Part shown: in pieces, positions 54,160-64,000 of the stretch
Numbering within the stretch: the first letter of the stretch is position 1
Layout of the letters: every line of letters starts with the position of its first letter
Assembly (NCBI RefSeq): GCF_001424045.1
Contig: NZ_LMQB01000024.1
Location: 372,001 to 436,000 of the forward strand
DNA length: 64,000 bases
Reading direction: 5' to 3'
From: Rhizobium sp. Leaf371
GTDB lineage: Bacteria > Pseudomonadota > Alphaproteobacteria > Rhizobiales > Rhizobiaceae
Notes under the pieces: generated by a model
Told to the model about the DNA's origin: nothing
Database searches by the model: none
Seen by the model: the letters and a program-made list of their open reading frames with translations, nothing else
Made by a program: the position numbers and the translations under genes

Positions 54160-56625
54160 ATGACACCGCTTCCCGCCCGCCTCCGTCTCGTGAATGAACG
54201 CACCCTGACGCAAGGCTGGCGCCTCGTCCTGACGCCGCCGGACCTGCATGCCGACCCATCGGATTTAGCGGACGACGACGGCATATCCGCCATCGTTCCC
54301 GGCACCGTGGCCGGAGCGCTGGAAGCGGCAGGCCTTTTCGACCGCACGACGCCAGAGCCGCTGAACGGGCAGGATGCCTGGTTCTTCACGATCATCGCCG
54401 ACGAGGCGCCGGGAGACGCCCTTCTGCGCTTCGAGGGGCTCGCAACCGTCGCCGACGTCTTCCTCAACGGCGAGAAGATTCTGTCGTCGCACAGCATGTT
54501 CACGCGCCACGACGTCCCCGTCCGCCTGACCGGCAGCGGCGATCGCCTCGCCATCTGCTGCCGCGCCCTTCTGCCGCATCTGTCGCGCAAGCTGAAGCGC
54601 GCCCGCTGGCGGACCAAGATGATCGTGCCTGCGGGCCTGCGCGGCGTGCGGACCACCGCGCTCGGCTACATGCCCGGCTGGTGCCCGGAGATCCAAGCGG
54701 CCGGGCCCTATCGCCCGGTAACGCTCCTGCGCCCGGAACAGCATTCCGTCCGTGCCGTGGACATGGCCGCGTCGCTCGATGCCGACGGCACGGGCCACCT
54801 CACGGTTCGCTTCGAAACGACGGCAACGCAGTCCATGCGGCTCCGTTGCGGCGGCCATGAGACAGCCGTCACGATCGAGAACGGCCATGCGAAGGCGACG
54901 CTCGATCTGCCCGGTATTGCCCCCTGGTGGCCGCGTAGCCATGGCGAGCCGTTGCTCCATGACGTCGAGCTTCTCTTCGACGGAGATCGCATCGGTCTCG
55001 GCCGCACCGGCTTCCGGCGGGTGGAGATCGACCGCGGTGCCGATGGCACGCGTTTCGCGCTGAAGATCAACGGCATCGGCATCTTCTGCCGCGGCGCCGT
55101 CTGGACCAATGCGGACATCGTTGCACTGCCGGGAGACCGAAAGGCCTATGCGCCCTGGCTGCATCTCGCGGCCGAGGCCAACATGAACATGATCCGCATC
55201 GGCGGAACCATGACCTATGAGACGAAGGCCTTCTTCTCGCTCTGCGACGAACTCGGCCTGATGGTCTGGCAGGACGCGATGCTCGCCAATTTCGACTATC
55301 CGGCCGAGGACGAGGCCTTTACCGCCGCACTCGAAGACGAGGTGGAGACGCTGCTGCGGGCGACGCAGGCCTCGCCGTCGCTCGTCGTCTTCTGCGGCGG
55401 CAGCGAGATGTATCAGCAGGCGGCGATGATGGGCCTTGCAGAGCGTGTCTGGGCCGGCCCGCTGACCGAGGCGATCCTTCCCGGCATCGTCGCGGACCAG
55501 CGCCCCGACATCGCCTATATCCCCAATTCCCCCTTCGGTGGGGCGCAGCCTTTCTCTCCGAACGCAGGCGTCGGGCATTACTACGGCGTCGGCGCCTATG
55601 AGCGACCGCTGGAGGATGCGCGCCGCGCAAATGTGAGCTTTGCGGCGGAGTGCCTCGCCTTTTCCAACGTGCCGGAGCAAGTGACCCTCGCCGCGCATCT
55701 GCCGGTCGCCCCGGTCCACGATCCCCGCTGGAAGGCGCGCGTTCCCCGGGATCGCGATGCGTCCTGGGACTTCGAGGACACGCGCGACCACTATCTCGGC
55801 CGTCTCTACGACCTCGACCCCGCGCGGCTGCGGCGGGAGGACCCCGCACGCTATCTCGACCTGTCCCAAGCGGTGACCGGCGAGGTGGTCGAGGCGACCT
55901 TTTCGGAGTGGCGGCGGGCGGGATCAGACTGCGGCGGCGCGCTCGTCTGGAAGCTCCAGGACCTTCTGGCCGGAGCCGGCTGGGGGCTCATCGATGCGAC
56001 GGGTCTGCCAAAGCCCGTCTGGCACGCCGTCCGCCGCGCCTTCCGCCCTGTCCAGGTTCTTCTCCTCGATGAGGGAACAAACGGTCTCGACATCCACCTC
56101 ATCAACGACACGGCCCACGCTCTCCCCGTGCGACTGGAACTGACCTGCCGGCGCGGCGGACGCCAGACCGTCGTCTCCGGCCGGCATGAAACCGTGCTTG
56201 CGCCGAGATCGAGGTTGCGTCTTGCGGCAACCGACCTGTTCGGCGCGTTTTTCGATACGACTTATGCCTATCGTTTCGCCGGCCCGCAGCATGACGTTAC
56301 CGAGGCACGCCTCGTCTTGGCGGAAACCAACGCATGGATCGCCGATGCCTTCCACTTCCCGCTCGGCCGCCGGGCCGCCCTTCACGATGCGACGCTGACC
56401 GCCGCTCTTGTTGAGAGTTCGGGTGGCTTCGCACTCGACATCGCGACCGACCGTTTCGCTCAGTCGGTCCACATCGATTGTCCCGGCTTTCTGCCGTCCG
56501 ACAACTGGTTCCACCTCGCCCCCGGCGCGGCGCGGCGCATCGACCTGGTCCCGCAGACGAATAGACCGGAGCGCCCCACCGGCGAGATCTCCGCCATCGG
56601 CAGCGCCCTCACCGTTCACGTCTGA
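54160..56625 (+). CDS. Glycoside hydrolase family 2 protein (beta-mannosidase-like)
   Basis: Large protein of 821 residues with the GH2 order: jelly-roll sugar-binding domain (about 1-190), an immunoglobulin-like domain, then the barrel. The barrel holds MNMIRIGGTMTYETKAFFSL and the acid/base region LVVFCGGSEMYQQ with E416, where the family normally has Asn-Glu but this protein has Ser-Glu. A nucleophile candidate is E497 in FAAECLAF. No signal peptide is present, so it is cytoplasmic. It follows the DUF1839 gene by 42 bases and may act on a glycan intermediate. Mannosidase specificity is inferred only from overall similarity. Confidence 0.82.
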   Translation: MTPLPARLRLVNERTLTQGWRLVLTPPDLHADPSDLADDDGISAIVPGTVAGALEAAGLFDRTTPEPLNGQDAWFFTIIADEAPGDALLRFEGLATVADVFLNGEKILSSHSMFTRHDVPVRLTGSGDRLAICCRALLPHLSRKLKRARWRTKMIVPAGLRGVRTTALGYMPGWCPEIQAAGPYRPVTLLRPEQHSVRAVDMAASLDADGTGHLTVRFETTATQSMRLRCGGHETAVTIENGHAKATLDLPGIAPWWPRSHGEPLLHDVELLFDGDRIGLGRTGFRRVEIDRGADGTRFALKINGIGIFCRGAVWTNADIVALPGDRKAYAPWLHLAAEANMNMIRIGGTMTYETKAFFSLCDELGLMVWQDAMLANFDYPAEDEAFTAALEDEVETLLRATQASPSLVVFCGGSEMYQQAAMMGLAERVWAGPLTEAILPGIVADQRPDIAYIPNSPFGGAQPFSPNAGVGHYYGVGAYERPLEDARRANVSFAAECLAFSNVPEQVTLAAHLPVAPVHDPRWKARVPRDRDASWDFEDTRDHYLGRLYDLDPARLRREDPARYLDLSQAVTGEVVEATFSEWRRAGSDCGGALVWKLQDLLAGAGWGLIDATGLPKPVWHAVRRAFRPVQVLLLDEGTNGLDIHLINDTAHALPVRLELTCRRGGRQTVVSGRHETVLAPRSRLRLAATDLFGAFFDTTYAYRFAGPQHDVTEARLVLAETNAWIADAFHFPLGRRAALHDATLTAALVESSGGFALDIATDRFAQSVHIDCPGFLPSDNWFHLAPGAARRIDLVPQTNRPERPTGEISAIGSALTVHV

Positions 56626-56676
56626 GAGGGAAGGGATCGCCGGTCGTTGGATCGACGGTCGCAAAGACCGGATCGC

Positions 56677-58482
56677 TCAGGATGCCTTGCGCTTCGGGGA
56701 CGTGATGGCGAGGATCGCATCGCGGATGTGCTCGCGCAACAGAGCGCGCGCGGCAGGCGGCGTCACATTGTGGTCTGCATCCGGCAGCATGAGGCGGGAG
56801 ACGTTCGGATAGCGTGCGAGCAGCTTGCCCTCCCGGCCGAAATGCTGCCTCAGCCGCGCCAGTCCGATATCGCCGACGCTATAGACGAGCAAGATCGGCA
56901 CATGACGTTCGCACAGCTGGCGGAATGCGCGGTGTACGGCCTTGCGAAGCCTTGCGTCGATGGACAGCGATCCCATGACCGGCGCCGCCGTCCGAAAGAC
57001 GCGGCGCACGACGATCTTCACGATATTGCCGGCCGCGCGCGGGACGTCGATCTTGCCGGAGATTAGCCTGTAGGCGGTCTCCACGCGGAAGGCGCGCCGC
57101 TTGTAGTCCGCGAGCGAGCGAGGATTGTAGCGGACCATCTGGTCGACATCGTCGCGGGGGTCCCAGGCAAAGGTCAGGATGTTGATCGCGATCACGCCGC
57201 GGCAGCGTGGATCGGCCAGTGCCGCGTTGAAGGCGAGATAGGCGCCGCTGCATCGGCCGACGACGACGGGATCGGGCAGACCGATGGCCTCGATGCGATC
57301 GAGCGCTGCGCGCGCATCGGCGATCTGGCCCGGCGAATAGAGCACCTGTCGCGCTCCGTCCGGCACCGGAGGGCTATCGGCGACGCCGGCGGCGTCGAAG
57401 CGGAACGACGCGATGCCGGAAGACGCCAGCATCCGCGCGGTCTCCACGGTCGATCGGGCCCAGCCGGACTGCCGGTCGTAGCCGGTGCCGAGCAGCAAGG
57501 CCGTGCCCGTGGGAATGGAATGCGCCGGGGTGCAGAGGATGCCGAACAGCCGGTCTCCGGCACCGAACCGCATGGGACATTCCATGAAGTCTCCGCCGTC
57601 GAGGACGCCGGAAGACGGTCCGCCCTGCCCCTGCCCCTGTCCCTGCCCCAAGGTTGCGGTGGGGAGATCGAGGCCGAGGATCCACGCGGTCAGCGCCTTG
57701 AAGACCGCAACCGGCGTCTCCGCGATGATCGGGTTCGATACGAGGTTGGAATAGCCCTCGAAATCCACGCGGGTGACATCCGCGCCCGCGTCCTGCAACT
57801 GGAGGGACAAGGCAGCGTCGGTGTCGGATTGCGCGCGTTCCGCGATGAAAAAGCGTGTCGATGCGGAAGGCTTGAAGGCTTTGGCATCCGCACGGCGCAC
57901 CGCGGCGGCAACGCTCACCTCCATGACCAGCCCGGCAATGGACGTGCCCGATCCGCCGCTTCCCTGTGGCAGACCCAGCGCTTCGTCGACGACCTTGGAC
58001 CAGAGCGAAAGCTCGCGCAGATAGCGTCGCCCGTTGGTGACGGGCGCGAGAAAAGCGACGCCTGCTGGTGGCAACATGGAGCCCTGCGCCTGCAGCAGCG
58101 CTGAGACCGGCAAGGCACCGAACCCCTGCGTCACCACCACCAGATGGTCGAACCCGACGAGATCGCGCAGGCATCCCGCCGCGGCCATCGCCGTCGTCAC
58201 GAAGGGATCGAGGCCCGAGGGCTCGGAAACATCCAACGCATCGCCCGTGCCGGGATGATCGTAGCGCAGACTGGCAATACCGGCAGCCGAAAGGCTGTCG
58301 GCAAGCTCGCGCCAGGCCTGGTGCACGCACAGTTCTTCCAGTCCCCACGGGCTGACGAACAGCACCGCCGCACGCGTGACCGCACCTTGCGCCGGTGTGA
58401 AAAGGCCGACGGTGTTTTCGAACGTAACGGGCCGGCCTGCAGGGTGCGGTATCCGGATGGTATCCAAGCTGGCGGCAGACAT
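56677..58482 (-). CDS. Tandem alpha/beta hydrolase fold protein
   Basis: The 601-residue protein holds two hydrolase-like halves. The first (about 1-290) has the fold's strand-turn-helix but reads VVVTQGFGAL, with Gly120 where the nucleophile should be. The second (about 320-600) reads VVVGRCSGAYL, giving a cysteine nucleophile candidate C411, and PDADHNVTPPAARALL near the end supplies a histidine. A flexible GQ-rich linker encoded by a hexamer repeat joins them. The start ATG at 58482 is preferred to a GTG 30 bases up. It may be a thioesterase or acyltransferase for carrier-bound or polymer-bound groups. It converges on the GH2 gene and follows the GT2 gene. Confidence 0.8.
   Translation of the reverse strand: MSAASLDTIRIPHPAGRPVTFENTVGLFTPAQGAVTRAAVLFVSPWGLEELCVHQAWRELADSLSAAGIASLRYDHPGTGDALDVSEPSGLDPFVTTAMAAAGCLRDLVGFDHLVVVTQGFGALPVSALLQAQGSMLPPAGVAFLAPVTNGRRYLRELSLWSKVVDEALGLPQGSGGSGTSIAGLVMEVSVAAAVRRADAKAFKPSASTRFFIAERAQSDTDAALSLQLQDAGADVTRVDFEGYSNLVSNPIIAETPVAVFKALTAWILGLDLPTATLGQGQGQGQGGPSSGVLDGGDFMECPMRFGAGDRLFGILCTPAHSIPTGTALLLGTGYDRQSGWARSTVETARMLASSGIASFRFDAAGVADSPPVPDGARQVLYSPGQIADARAALDRIEAIGLPDPVVVGRCSGAYLAFNAALADPRCRGVIAINILTFAWDPRDDVDQMVRYNPRSLADYKRRAFRVETAYRLISGKIDVPRAAGNIVKIVVRRVFRTAAPVMGSLSIDARLRKAVHRAFRQLCERHVPILLVYSVGDIGLARLRQHFGREGKLLARYPNVSRLMLPDADHNVTPPAARALLREHIRDAILAITSPKRKAS
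57623..57646. repeat. Hexanucleotide tandem repeat in the hydrolase linker
   Basis: Four near-perfect copies of CCCTGC (the third ends in T) encode, on the minus strand, the GQGQGQGQ linker between the two hydrolase halves. Copy number changes would keep the frame. Confidence 0.7.
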
Positions 58483-58617
58483 TGCGCGTTCGGTTCCGTT
58501 GATTGGATGCACATCCGTGCGGGGCTCGGCAGTCTAGGCGAAACCCGGTTAATATTCGATCCCGCTCATCGAGATCTTGCCTCGTCAAATCGAGGGACGG
58601 ATGGGCTCGAAAACCGC

Positions 58618-59499
58618 CTATCGCTCGGCCTTTCGGGGCGGTGCCGTGCGCCATCCTTGCAGGCGCCCGAGAAAGAGATGCCGCGATCGGCGCGCCATGG
58701 CCCAATCGCGTTTCAACCCGTGGACGACGATCCCTGCGAGCGGGCGTAGCAATTCCGGCAGAACGCGTCTCATCGCATAGCCATGGCGGCGGAGCACATA
58801 ACCGAGCCCGGCGCCATATCGATACATCTTCTGCGCATGGTCGAGCGTGCGCCGATCGCCGTGATCTTCGGGATGATGGGCGTTCAGCGTCGGAAAATAC
58901 CGCCCGGTCGCCCCCGTCTCCAGGCATTTCAGCACCATGTCCTGGATCTCGTGCGCGCCCCAGATCGTGCCCGACCCCGGCCCGAGAGCCATATCGAACC
59001 CGCCTGCGCGCTCGAACACCGGACGTCGCACCACGACGATCCACTCCATCAGCGTGTCCCAGACCGTGTCCCGGGTCAGCGTCACGCTATCCCCGGCGAA
59101 CCGCCCCATGATCGTCCGGCCATCCTCGTCCGTCGGGCGGCCGCTATAGATATCTGCCGGCACCGAAGCGATCAGGGTGTCCAGAGACCGGAAGAAATCG
59201 ATGGGATACCAGCAGTCGTCGTCCGGAAACATCAGCCATGCGCCGCGGGCAGCGGTCGCACCGCGGTTTCTCGCGCGACAGACACCCGTCTCGGTCGAGC
59301 GGATGTGAACGATGTCGATATCGCTGGAGAACCGCGCCAGCAGCGGCGCAAGCCGTTCATCGCCATTCTGATCGACGAACAGCACTTCGAGATCCCGACG
59401 CTGCTGCGCAACGAGGGAGACCAGAAGCCGCTCGATCTCCTCGACGCGCCCGAGGGTGGCGACCACGAGGGAGAAGCGATGCTGCAGCGGTCCTTCCAC
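58618..59499 (-). CDS. GT2-family glycosyltransferase
   Basis: Inverting glycosyltransferase of 293 residues, GT-A fold. FSLVVATLGRVEEIERLLVS opens the nucleotide-sugar domain, VCRARNRGATAARGAWLMFP leads to the metal motif DDD (FPDDDCWY), and GPGSGTIWGAHEIQDMVLKC contains the acceptor-side acidic residues. The start is a GTG at 59499 with GGGGGAGG seven bases upstream. It is followed 135 bases later by the hydrolase gene on the same strand. It probably extends the repeat unit. Donor sugar unknown; dTDP-rhamnose made by the adjacent rfb genes is one candidate. Confidence 0.9.
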   Translation of the reverse strand: MEGPLQHRFSLVVATLGRVEEIERLLVSLVAQQRRDLEVLFVDQNGDERLAPLLARFSSDIDIVHIRSTETGVCRARNRGATAARGAWLMFPDDDCWYPIDFFRSLDTLIASVPADIYSGRPTDEDGRTIMGRFAGDSVTLTRDTVWDTLMEWIVVVRRPVFERAGGFDMALGPGSGTIWGAHEIQDMVLKCLETGATGRYFPTLNAHHPEDHGDRRTLDHAQKMYRYGAGLGYVLRRHGYAMRRVLPELLRPLAGIVVHGLKRDWAMARRSRHLFLGRLQGWRTAPPRKAER

Positions 59500-59618
59500 G
59501 TCGAGCCTCCCCCGATCCGCCAGAGACGCGGATACCGTGACGTTTGCCCTTTCGGGTCCCTCGTTCCGGCATAACGCGAATTCGCCAATGTCCCCTTAAT
59601 GGCGCGCGAAAAAGCCCG

Positions 59619-61475
59619 TCAACCGTCCCGATGCGTCCCGCGCGTCCGCAGGCTGTGCGGCTGAAGTCGCTTCAACGTCTTGCCACCGGGATCGTTTTCG
59701 AGATGCAGCACGCGCTTGAAGAACCCATCGTTCGGCTGCATCCGGCCGATATTGACGATCGCGGCTTTCGCCGTCTCCACCGTGAAGAAGGTGACGACGC
59801 GCTGATAGGTTTCCGGATCGAGCGTATCGAGCACCTCCTCGATGACGATCCACCGCGGCTTGTGGAGGCCGAGCCGGGCGATGGCGAGCAGACGCAACTC
59901 CGCCTCCGTCGGCTTCACCTGAGACTGCAGCGACTGATCGAGCGCAGCGACGAAACGATCGAGCCCGAGACGCGTCAGCACGGATGCAAGCTGCTCGCGC
60001 GGGAAACGGTCGGATGCTGCCGGATGGATCAGGGTTTCCGCCACGCTTCCCGGCGGGAAATAGGGCGCGCGCGGGATGAACGCCATGCTGTCCTGCGGCG
60101 GCAGCGCAAGCCGCCCGCGGCCCCAGGGCCAGAGACCGGTGACTGCGCGGAAGAACGAACTCTTGTCGACATCGGTCCTTGCCGTGATCAGCACCCGGTC
60201 TCCCGGCTTGATCTCGACATGCGCATCGGCAAGCTTGACGCTGCCGGAGGGCGACGCCACCGCGAGATCGTCCATGACGATGCTGCCGGCATTCGGCTCG
60301 GCATAGACGATCCGCTTGTCGTTCTCGTAGCGGTCGTCGGTCATCAGCATGGCCGAGCGGAAGGCCGAGACCCGCAGGAGGGTCGCGCGCCAGTCGGCCA
60401 CGGCCTCGATGTTATCGACGAACCATCGCAGCGAAGCATGCACTTGGTTGAAGGCGCCGACGGCCATCATCAGTCCGCCGAAGGACAGATTTCCGGCGAA
60501 GAAGACCGGCGCGGCGATGACGATCGGTGCGATCACCGTGACCCAGCCATAGCCCGCCGTGACCCAGGTGAGGCGCGTCATCGCAAACATCAGGCCACGG
60601 CTGATCTCCAGGACGGAGGCGAGATCGCGCTCGATCCGGCGTTTCTCGTTCGCCTCCCCGCCCGAGAGCGAGACAGCCTCGATATGCTCGTTGACGCGCA
60701 TGAGCGAGAAGCGCAGCGCCGCCTCGCGCTGGTAGTGCTCGCCGTTCAGCTTCACAAGCGGCCGCCCGACCAGCCAGCTCAGCCAGGAGGCGACGCCGGC
60801 GTAAAGAATGGCGGCCCAGACCATGTAGCCGGGAATGGCGATGGAATAGCCCTCGAACCGGAAAACGAAACCGGCAGAAAGCGACCAGAGCACGCCGATG
60901 AAGCTGACGAGAAGAATGCCGGACTGGACGAGCCCGATGCCGAGCCCGGCCGTCAGGTCCGTCAGATGTCGTGCATCCTCATGGATGCGCTGGTCCGGGT
61001 TGATGCCGAGCGAGCCGGCATTGGCAAGACGAAAGGCCCGCGTCGGCTTCATCCATTCTGTGATCAGGTCCCGCGTCAGGCCCTCCCGCAACTTGATCTT
61101 GATCCATTGACCGAGCCAGGTCTGGATGACGTTGAGCACGAGGATCACGCCGGCGATCTGACCGAAGACGACGAATTGGCTGAGGAAGGCCGGCAGGTCG
61201 CGCCGCTCCAGCGTGTCGTAGAATGGCTTGTACCATCGGTTGAGGAAGATCTGACCGATGGCAATGGCAATGATGACGGTGAGAAGGCCGGCAGCCAGAA
61301 GAAGGATGATCCGCCGCGACGGCGAAGCGACGAAGGCCTGCTGCATCATTCGCAGTTGCTGGCCGAGCGACTGCTCTTCTTCCAGATCCCCTGCCGCGGC
61401 AGCGGTCGCGCTTTCCGTCACACGCCCCTTCCTGCCCTCTGTCGGCTTGTTGCGAGCGTCCCTGCGATGCGGCAT
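59619..61475 (-). CDS. YddA/SbmA-type ABC protein with degenerate ATPase domain
   Basis: Protein of 618 residues. The N-terminal ABC_membrane_2 domain has about six helices (IILLLAAGLLTVIIAIAIGQ onward, with WYKPFYDTLERRDLPAF and NPDQRIHEDARHLTDL as family marks). The C-terminal ATPase domain (about 400-600) is altered: the Walker A site reads ITARTDVDKSS (K438 kept, glycines lost), the signature LSGGE is replaced by KPTEAE, and Walker B is WIVIEEVLDTLD. Transport powered by ATP is therefore doubtful. I favour the ATG at 61475. Function in the locus is unknown. Confidence 0.82.
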   Translation of the reverse strand: MPHRRDARNKPTEGRKGRVTESATAAAAGDLEEEQSLGQQLRMMQQAFVASPSRRIILLLAAGLLTVIIAIAIGQIFLNRWYKPFYDTLERRDLPAFLSQFVVFGQIAGVILVLNVIQTWLGQWIKIKLREGLTRDLITEWMKPTRAFRLANAGSLGINPDQRIHEDARHLTDLTAGLGIGLVQSGILLVSFIGVLWSLSAGFVFRFEGYSIAIPGYMVWAAILYAGVASWLSWLVGRPLVKLNGEHYQREAALRFSLMRVNEHIEAVSLSGGEANEKRRIERDLASVLEISRGLMFAMTRLTWVTAGYGWVTVIAPIVIAAPVFFAGNLSFGGLMMAVGAFNQVHASLRWFVDNIEAVADWRATLLRVSAFRSAMLMTDDRYENDKRIVYAEPNAGSIVMDDLAVASPSGSVKLADAHVEIKPGDRVLITARTDVDKSSFFRAVTGLWPWGRGRLALPPQDSMAFIPRAPYFPPGSVAETLIHPAASDRFPREQLASVLTRLGLDRFVAALDQSLQSQVKPTEAELRLLAIARLGLHKPRWIVIEEVLDTLDPETYQRVVTFFTVETAKAAIVNIGRMQPNDGFFKRVLHLENDPGGKTLKRLQPHSLRTRGTHRDG

Positions 61476-61801
61476 GTCAGCGGCTTTCTTCCAATCACGT
61501 CGCGCCAAACTATAGCGCAGCCCGCAATCTCTCCCACGGGAAAACGACCATGAAGCGGCGACCTTGCCGCTTGCTGACCATTGCTGTCGAAAAGTGCAGC
61601 CGCATGGCGACGCGGAACGCGCAATCCGGTCTTCGATGGTCATCTGGTGGGCGAAGACGCGGCTGGATCGGCGCGATTTCGAAATGGCTCATCTCTTGCA
61701 TCTGTCTGTTTCGGATGGGTGTCTTGAAAGATGCACAGTCCGATTGATACAAGTGACGCCGACAGATAGAAGTATATTAGCAACGACAGATGGAAATCCG
61801 C
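61476..61801. other. Divergent intergenic region before rfbC
   Basis: About 326 bases with no credible gene. It becomes AT-rich at 61720-61790, where a candidate -35 TTGAAA (61724-61729) has only a weak -10 partner. It presumably drives the rfb operon rightward and the ABC gene leftward. Confidence 0.45.
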
Positions 61802-62380
61802 ATGAATTTTGAGCGCCTCTCGATTTCCGACGTGGTCCTGATCAAGCCGAACAAAATCGGTGACGACCGGGGCTACTTCATGGAAACGTTTCGACAGTCC
61901 CTGTTCGAGGAACAGGCAGCCAAGGTCGAGTTCCGTCAGGACAATCAGTCGCTTTCGGCAGATGCCGGCACGGTGCGCGGACTGCACTTCCAGCTGGAGC
62001 CGCGCGCCCAGGGCAAGCTGGTGCGCTGCATCGCGGGCGCGATCTACGACGTCGCAGTCGATATCCGCGTGGGTTCGCCGACCTATGGTCAGTATGTCGG
62101 CGCCGAGCTGACGGCGCAGAACGGCCATCAGCTGTGGGTCCCCGCCGGTTTTGCGCATGGTTTCTGCACACTGGTCCCGGCCACCGAGGTCAGCTACAAG
62201 GTGACGGACTACTACAGCGCGGAACACGACCGCGGACTTCGCTGGGATGATCCGGCCATCGGCATCGTCTGGCCCGATGTCGCCAAGACGCCCGTTCTCT
62301 CGAAGAAGGACACTCTTCAGCCGATGCTTGCGGACCTGAAGGAAAGCTTCATCTACACCGGCGCGAACGCCAACTCGTAA
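61802..62380 (+). CDS. rfbC: dTDP-4-dehydrorhamnose 3,5-epimerase
   Basis: RmlC epimerises C3 and C5 of dTDP-4-keto-6-deoxyglucose, the third step of dTDP-L-rhamnose synthesis. It has 192 residues from the ATG at 61802; an ATG four codons earlier is possible. The cupin fold shows [35 protein letters not shown] with the catalytic H62, and [11 protein letters not shown]. It is first in the order rfbC-rfbB-rfbD, with rfbB 22 bases on. Confidence 0.95.
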   Translation: MNFERLSISDVVLIKPNKIGDDRGYFMETFRQSLFEEQAAKVEFRQDNQSLSADAGTVRGLHFQLEPRAQGKLVRCIAGAIYDVAVDIRVGSPTYGQYVGAELTAQNGHQLWVPAGFAHGFCTLVPATEVSYKVTDYYSAEHDRGLRWDDPAIGIVWPDVAKTPVLSKKDTLQPMLADLKESFIYTGANANS

Positions 62381-62402
62381 AACCAGTCAGGAACCGATCA
62401 TT

Positions 62403-63466
<1,064 letters not shown>

Positions 63467-63467
<1 letters not shown>

Positions 63468-64000
63468 TGGCCCTGAAGTATCTCGTCACCGGCAAGGAGG
63501 GGCAGGTCGTGCGCTCGATCATCGAGCGGGCCGCTGAGCATCCTGATATCGCCATCGTCACCTTCGGGCGTCCGGAGGTGGACTTCGCCGCGCCCGAAAC
63601 CCTGGGCCCCGCGATTGCGGCGGTACGACCCGACATCATCATCTCCGCGGCCGCCTATACGGCCGTGGACCAGGCCGAAAGCGAGGAAGCGCTCGCCACG
63701 GTGATCAACGGCGAGGCCGCAGGTGCTCTGGCGAAGGCGGCAGCCGGTCTCGGCATTCCGATCGTGCACATCTCGACCGACTACGTGTTCGACGGCACAA
63801 AGACCGGTGCCTATGTCGAGAGCGACCCGGTCGCCCCGATCGGTGCCTACGGCCGCTCCAAGCTGGCCGGTGAACAGGCGGTGGCGGCGGCCACGCCGAA
63901 CCATGCCATCCTGCGCACCGCCTGGGTGCACAGCCCCTATGGCAAGAACTTCGTGAAGACGATGCTGCGCTTCGCAGCCGATCGCGACGAAATGAACGTG
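63467..64000 (+). CDS. rfbD: dTDP-4-dehydrorhamnose reductase, N-terminal part (cut by window edge)
   Basis: RmlD reduces dTDP-4-keto-L-rhamnose to dTDP-L-rhamnose with NAD(P)H. The first 178 residues are present and the reading frame runs off the right edge. The start MALKYLVTGKEGQVVRSIIE is the Rossmann motif; AAAYTAVDQAESEE, ISTDYVFDGTKTGAYVESD and APIGAYGRSKLAGEQA are diagnostic and contain the YxxxK pair. It is coupled to rfbB. rfbA usually follows in this order and would be expected just outside. Confidence 0.95.

Noticed and set aside
59544-61553. 669-codon plus-strand frame opposite the ABC-type gene
   Set aside because: It is a GC-driven antisense frame with charged low-complexity composition; the minus strand encodes a recognisable transporter.

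Overview
The window is GC-rich, gene-dense chromosome from an alphaproteobacterium, most likely a member of the Rhizobiaceae. The evidence is the gene content: a Pha/Mrp-type antiporter operon with a fused first subunit, the aerobic cobalamin block cobF-G-H-I-J-K-L-M in the order I recall from Pseudomonas denitrificans and Sinorhizobium, a prsDE-like type I exporter pair, a RIME-like rhizobial intergenic repeat, and an amino acid:[carrier protein] ligase of the kind described from Bradyrhizobium and Agrobacterium. I see no phage, transposase, CRISPR array, rRNA or tRNA gene.

Layout, left half. 1-3008 (minus) is a xylose operon: LacI-type regulator, xylulokinase and xylose isomerase, the last cut by the window edge. 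3134-7002 is an EmrAB-like drug efflux pair with a divergent TetR regulator and two matching operator-like palindromes between them. 7159-12608 holds a TerC membrane protein, gltX, a repeat element, lysS and a low-complexity membrane-anchored protein of unknown function. 12885-15095 pairs a FAD amine oxidase with a nucleoside hydrolase. 15164-17811 is a DNA exonuclease-ligase repair pair. 18364-19776 is an orphan NodT-type outer membrane efflux lipoprotein. 20209-26245 is the six-gene cation/proton antiporter operon, which meets the cobalamin block (26242-33533) tail to tail.

Layout, right half. 33804-36928 is the type I secretion ATPase and adaptor pair without an adjacent cargo gene. It is followed by a DMT-family transporter, uracil-DNA glycosylase, a molybdate uptake operon modABC with a candidate Mo-box and a short ModE-like regulator, and purU. 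From 43236 to the right edge lies an exopolysaccharide-type locus. It holds a flippase, a GT4 glycosyltransferase, a secreted GH5 glycanase, a Wzy/GumE-like polymerase, a GumC-like chain-length protein with a degenerate kinase domain, a GH2 glycosidase, a tandem alpha/beta hydrolase, a GT2 glycosyltransferase, a YddA/SbmA-type ABC protein with a degenerate ATPase, and rfbCBD for dTDP-rhamnose.

The most interesting part is embedded in that locus at 50797-54117. Four tightly packed genes encode a carrier protein, an acyl-CoA-dehydrogenase-like flavoprotein without the usual catalytic glutamate, a seryl-tRNA-synthetase-like amino acid:[carrier protein] ligase that keeps its zinc and class II motifs, and a DUF1839 protein. 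The biochemistry of such ligases is known, but the pathway is not. I infer a route that loads an amino acid on a carrier protein, modifies it, and uses it on the polysaccharide or in its assembly. This is a hypothesis from gene context.
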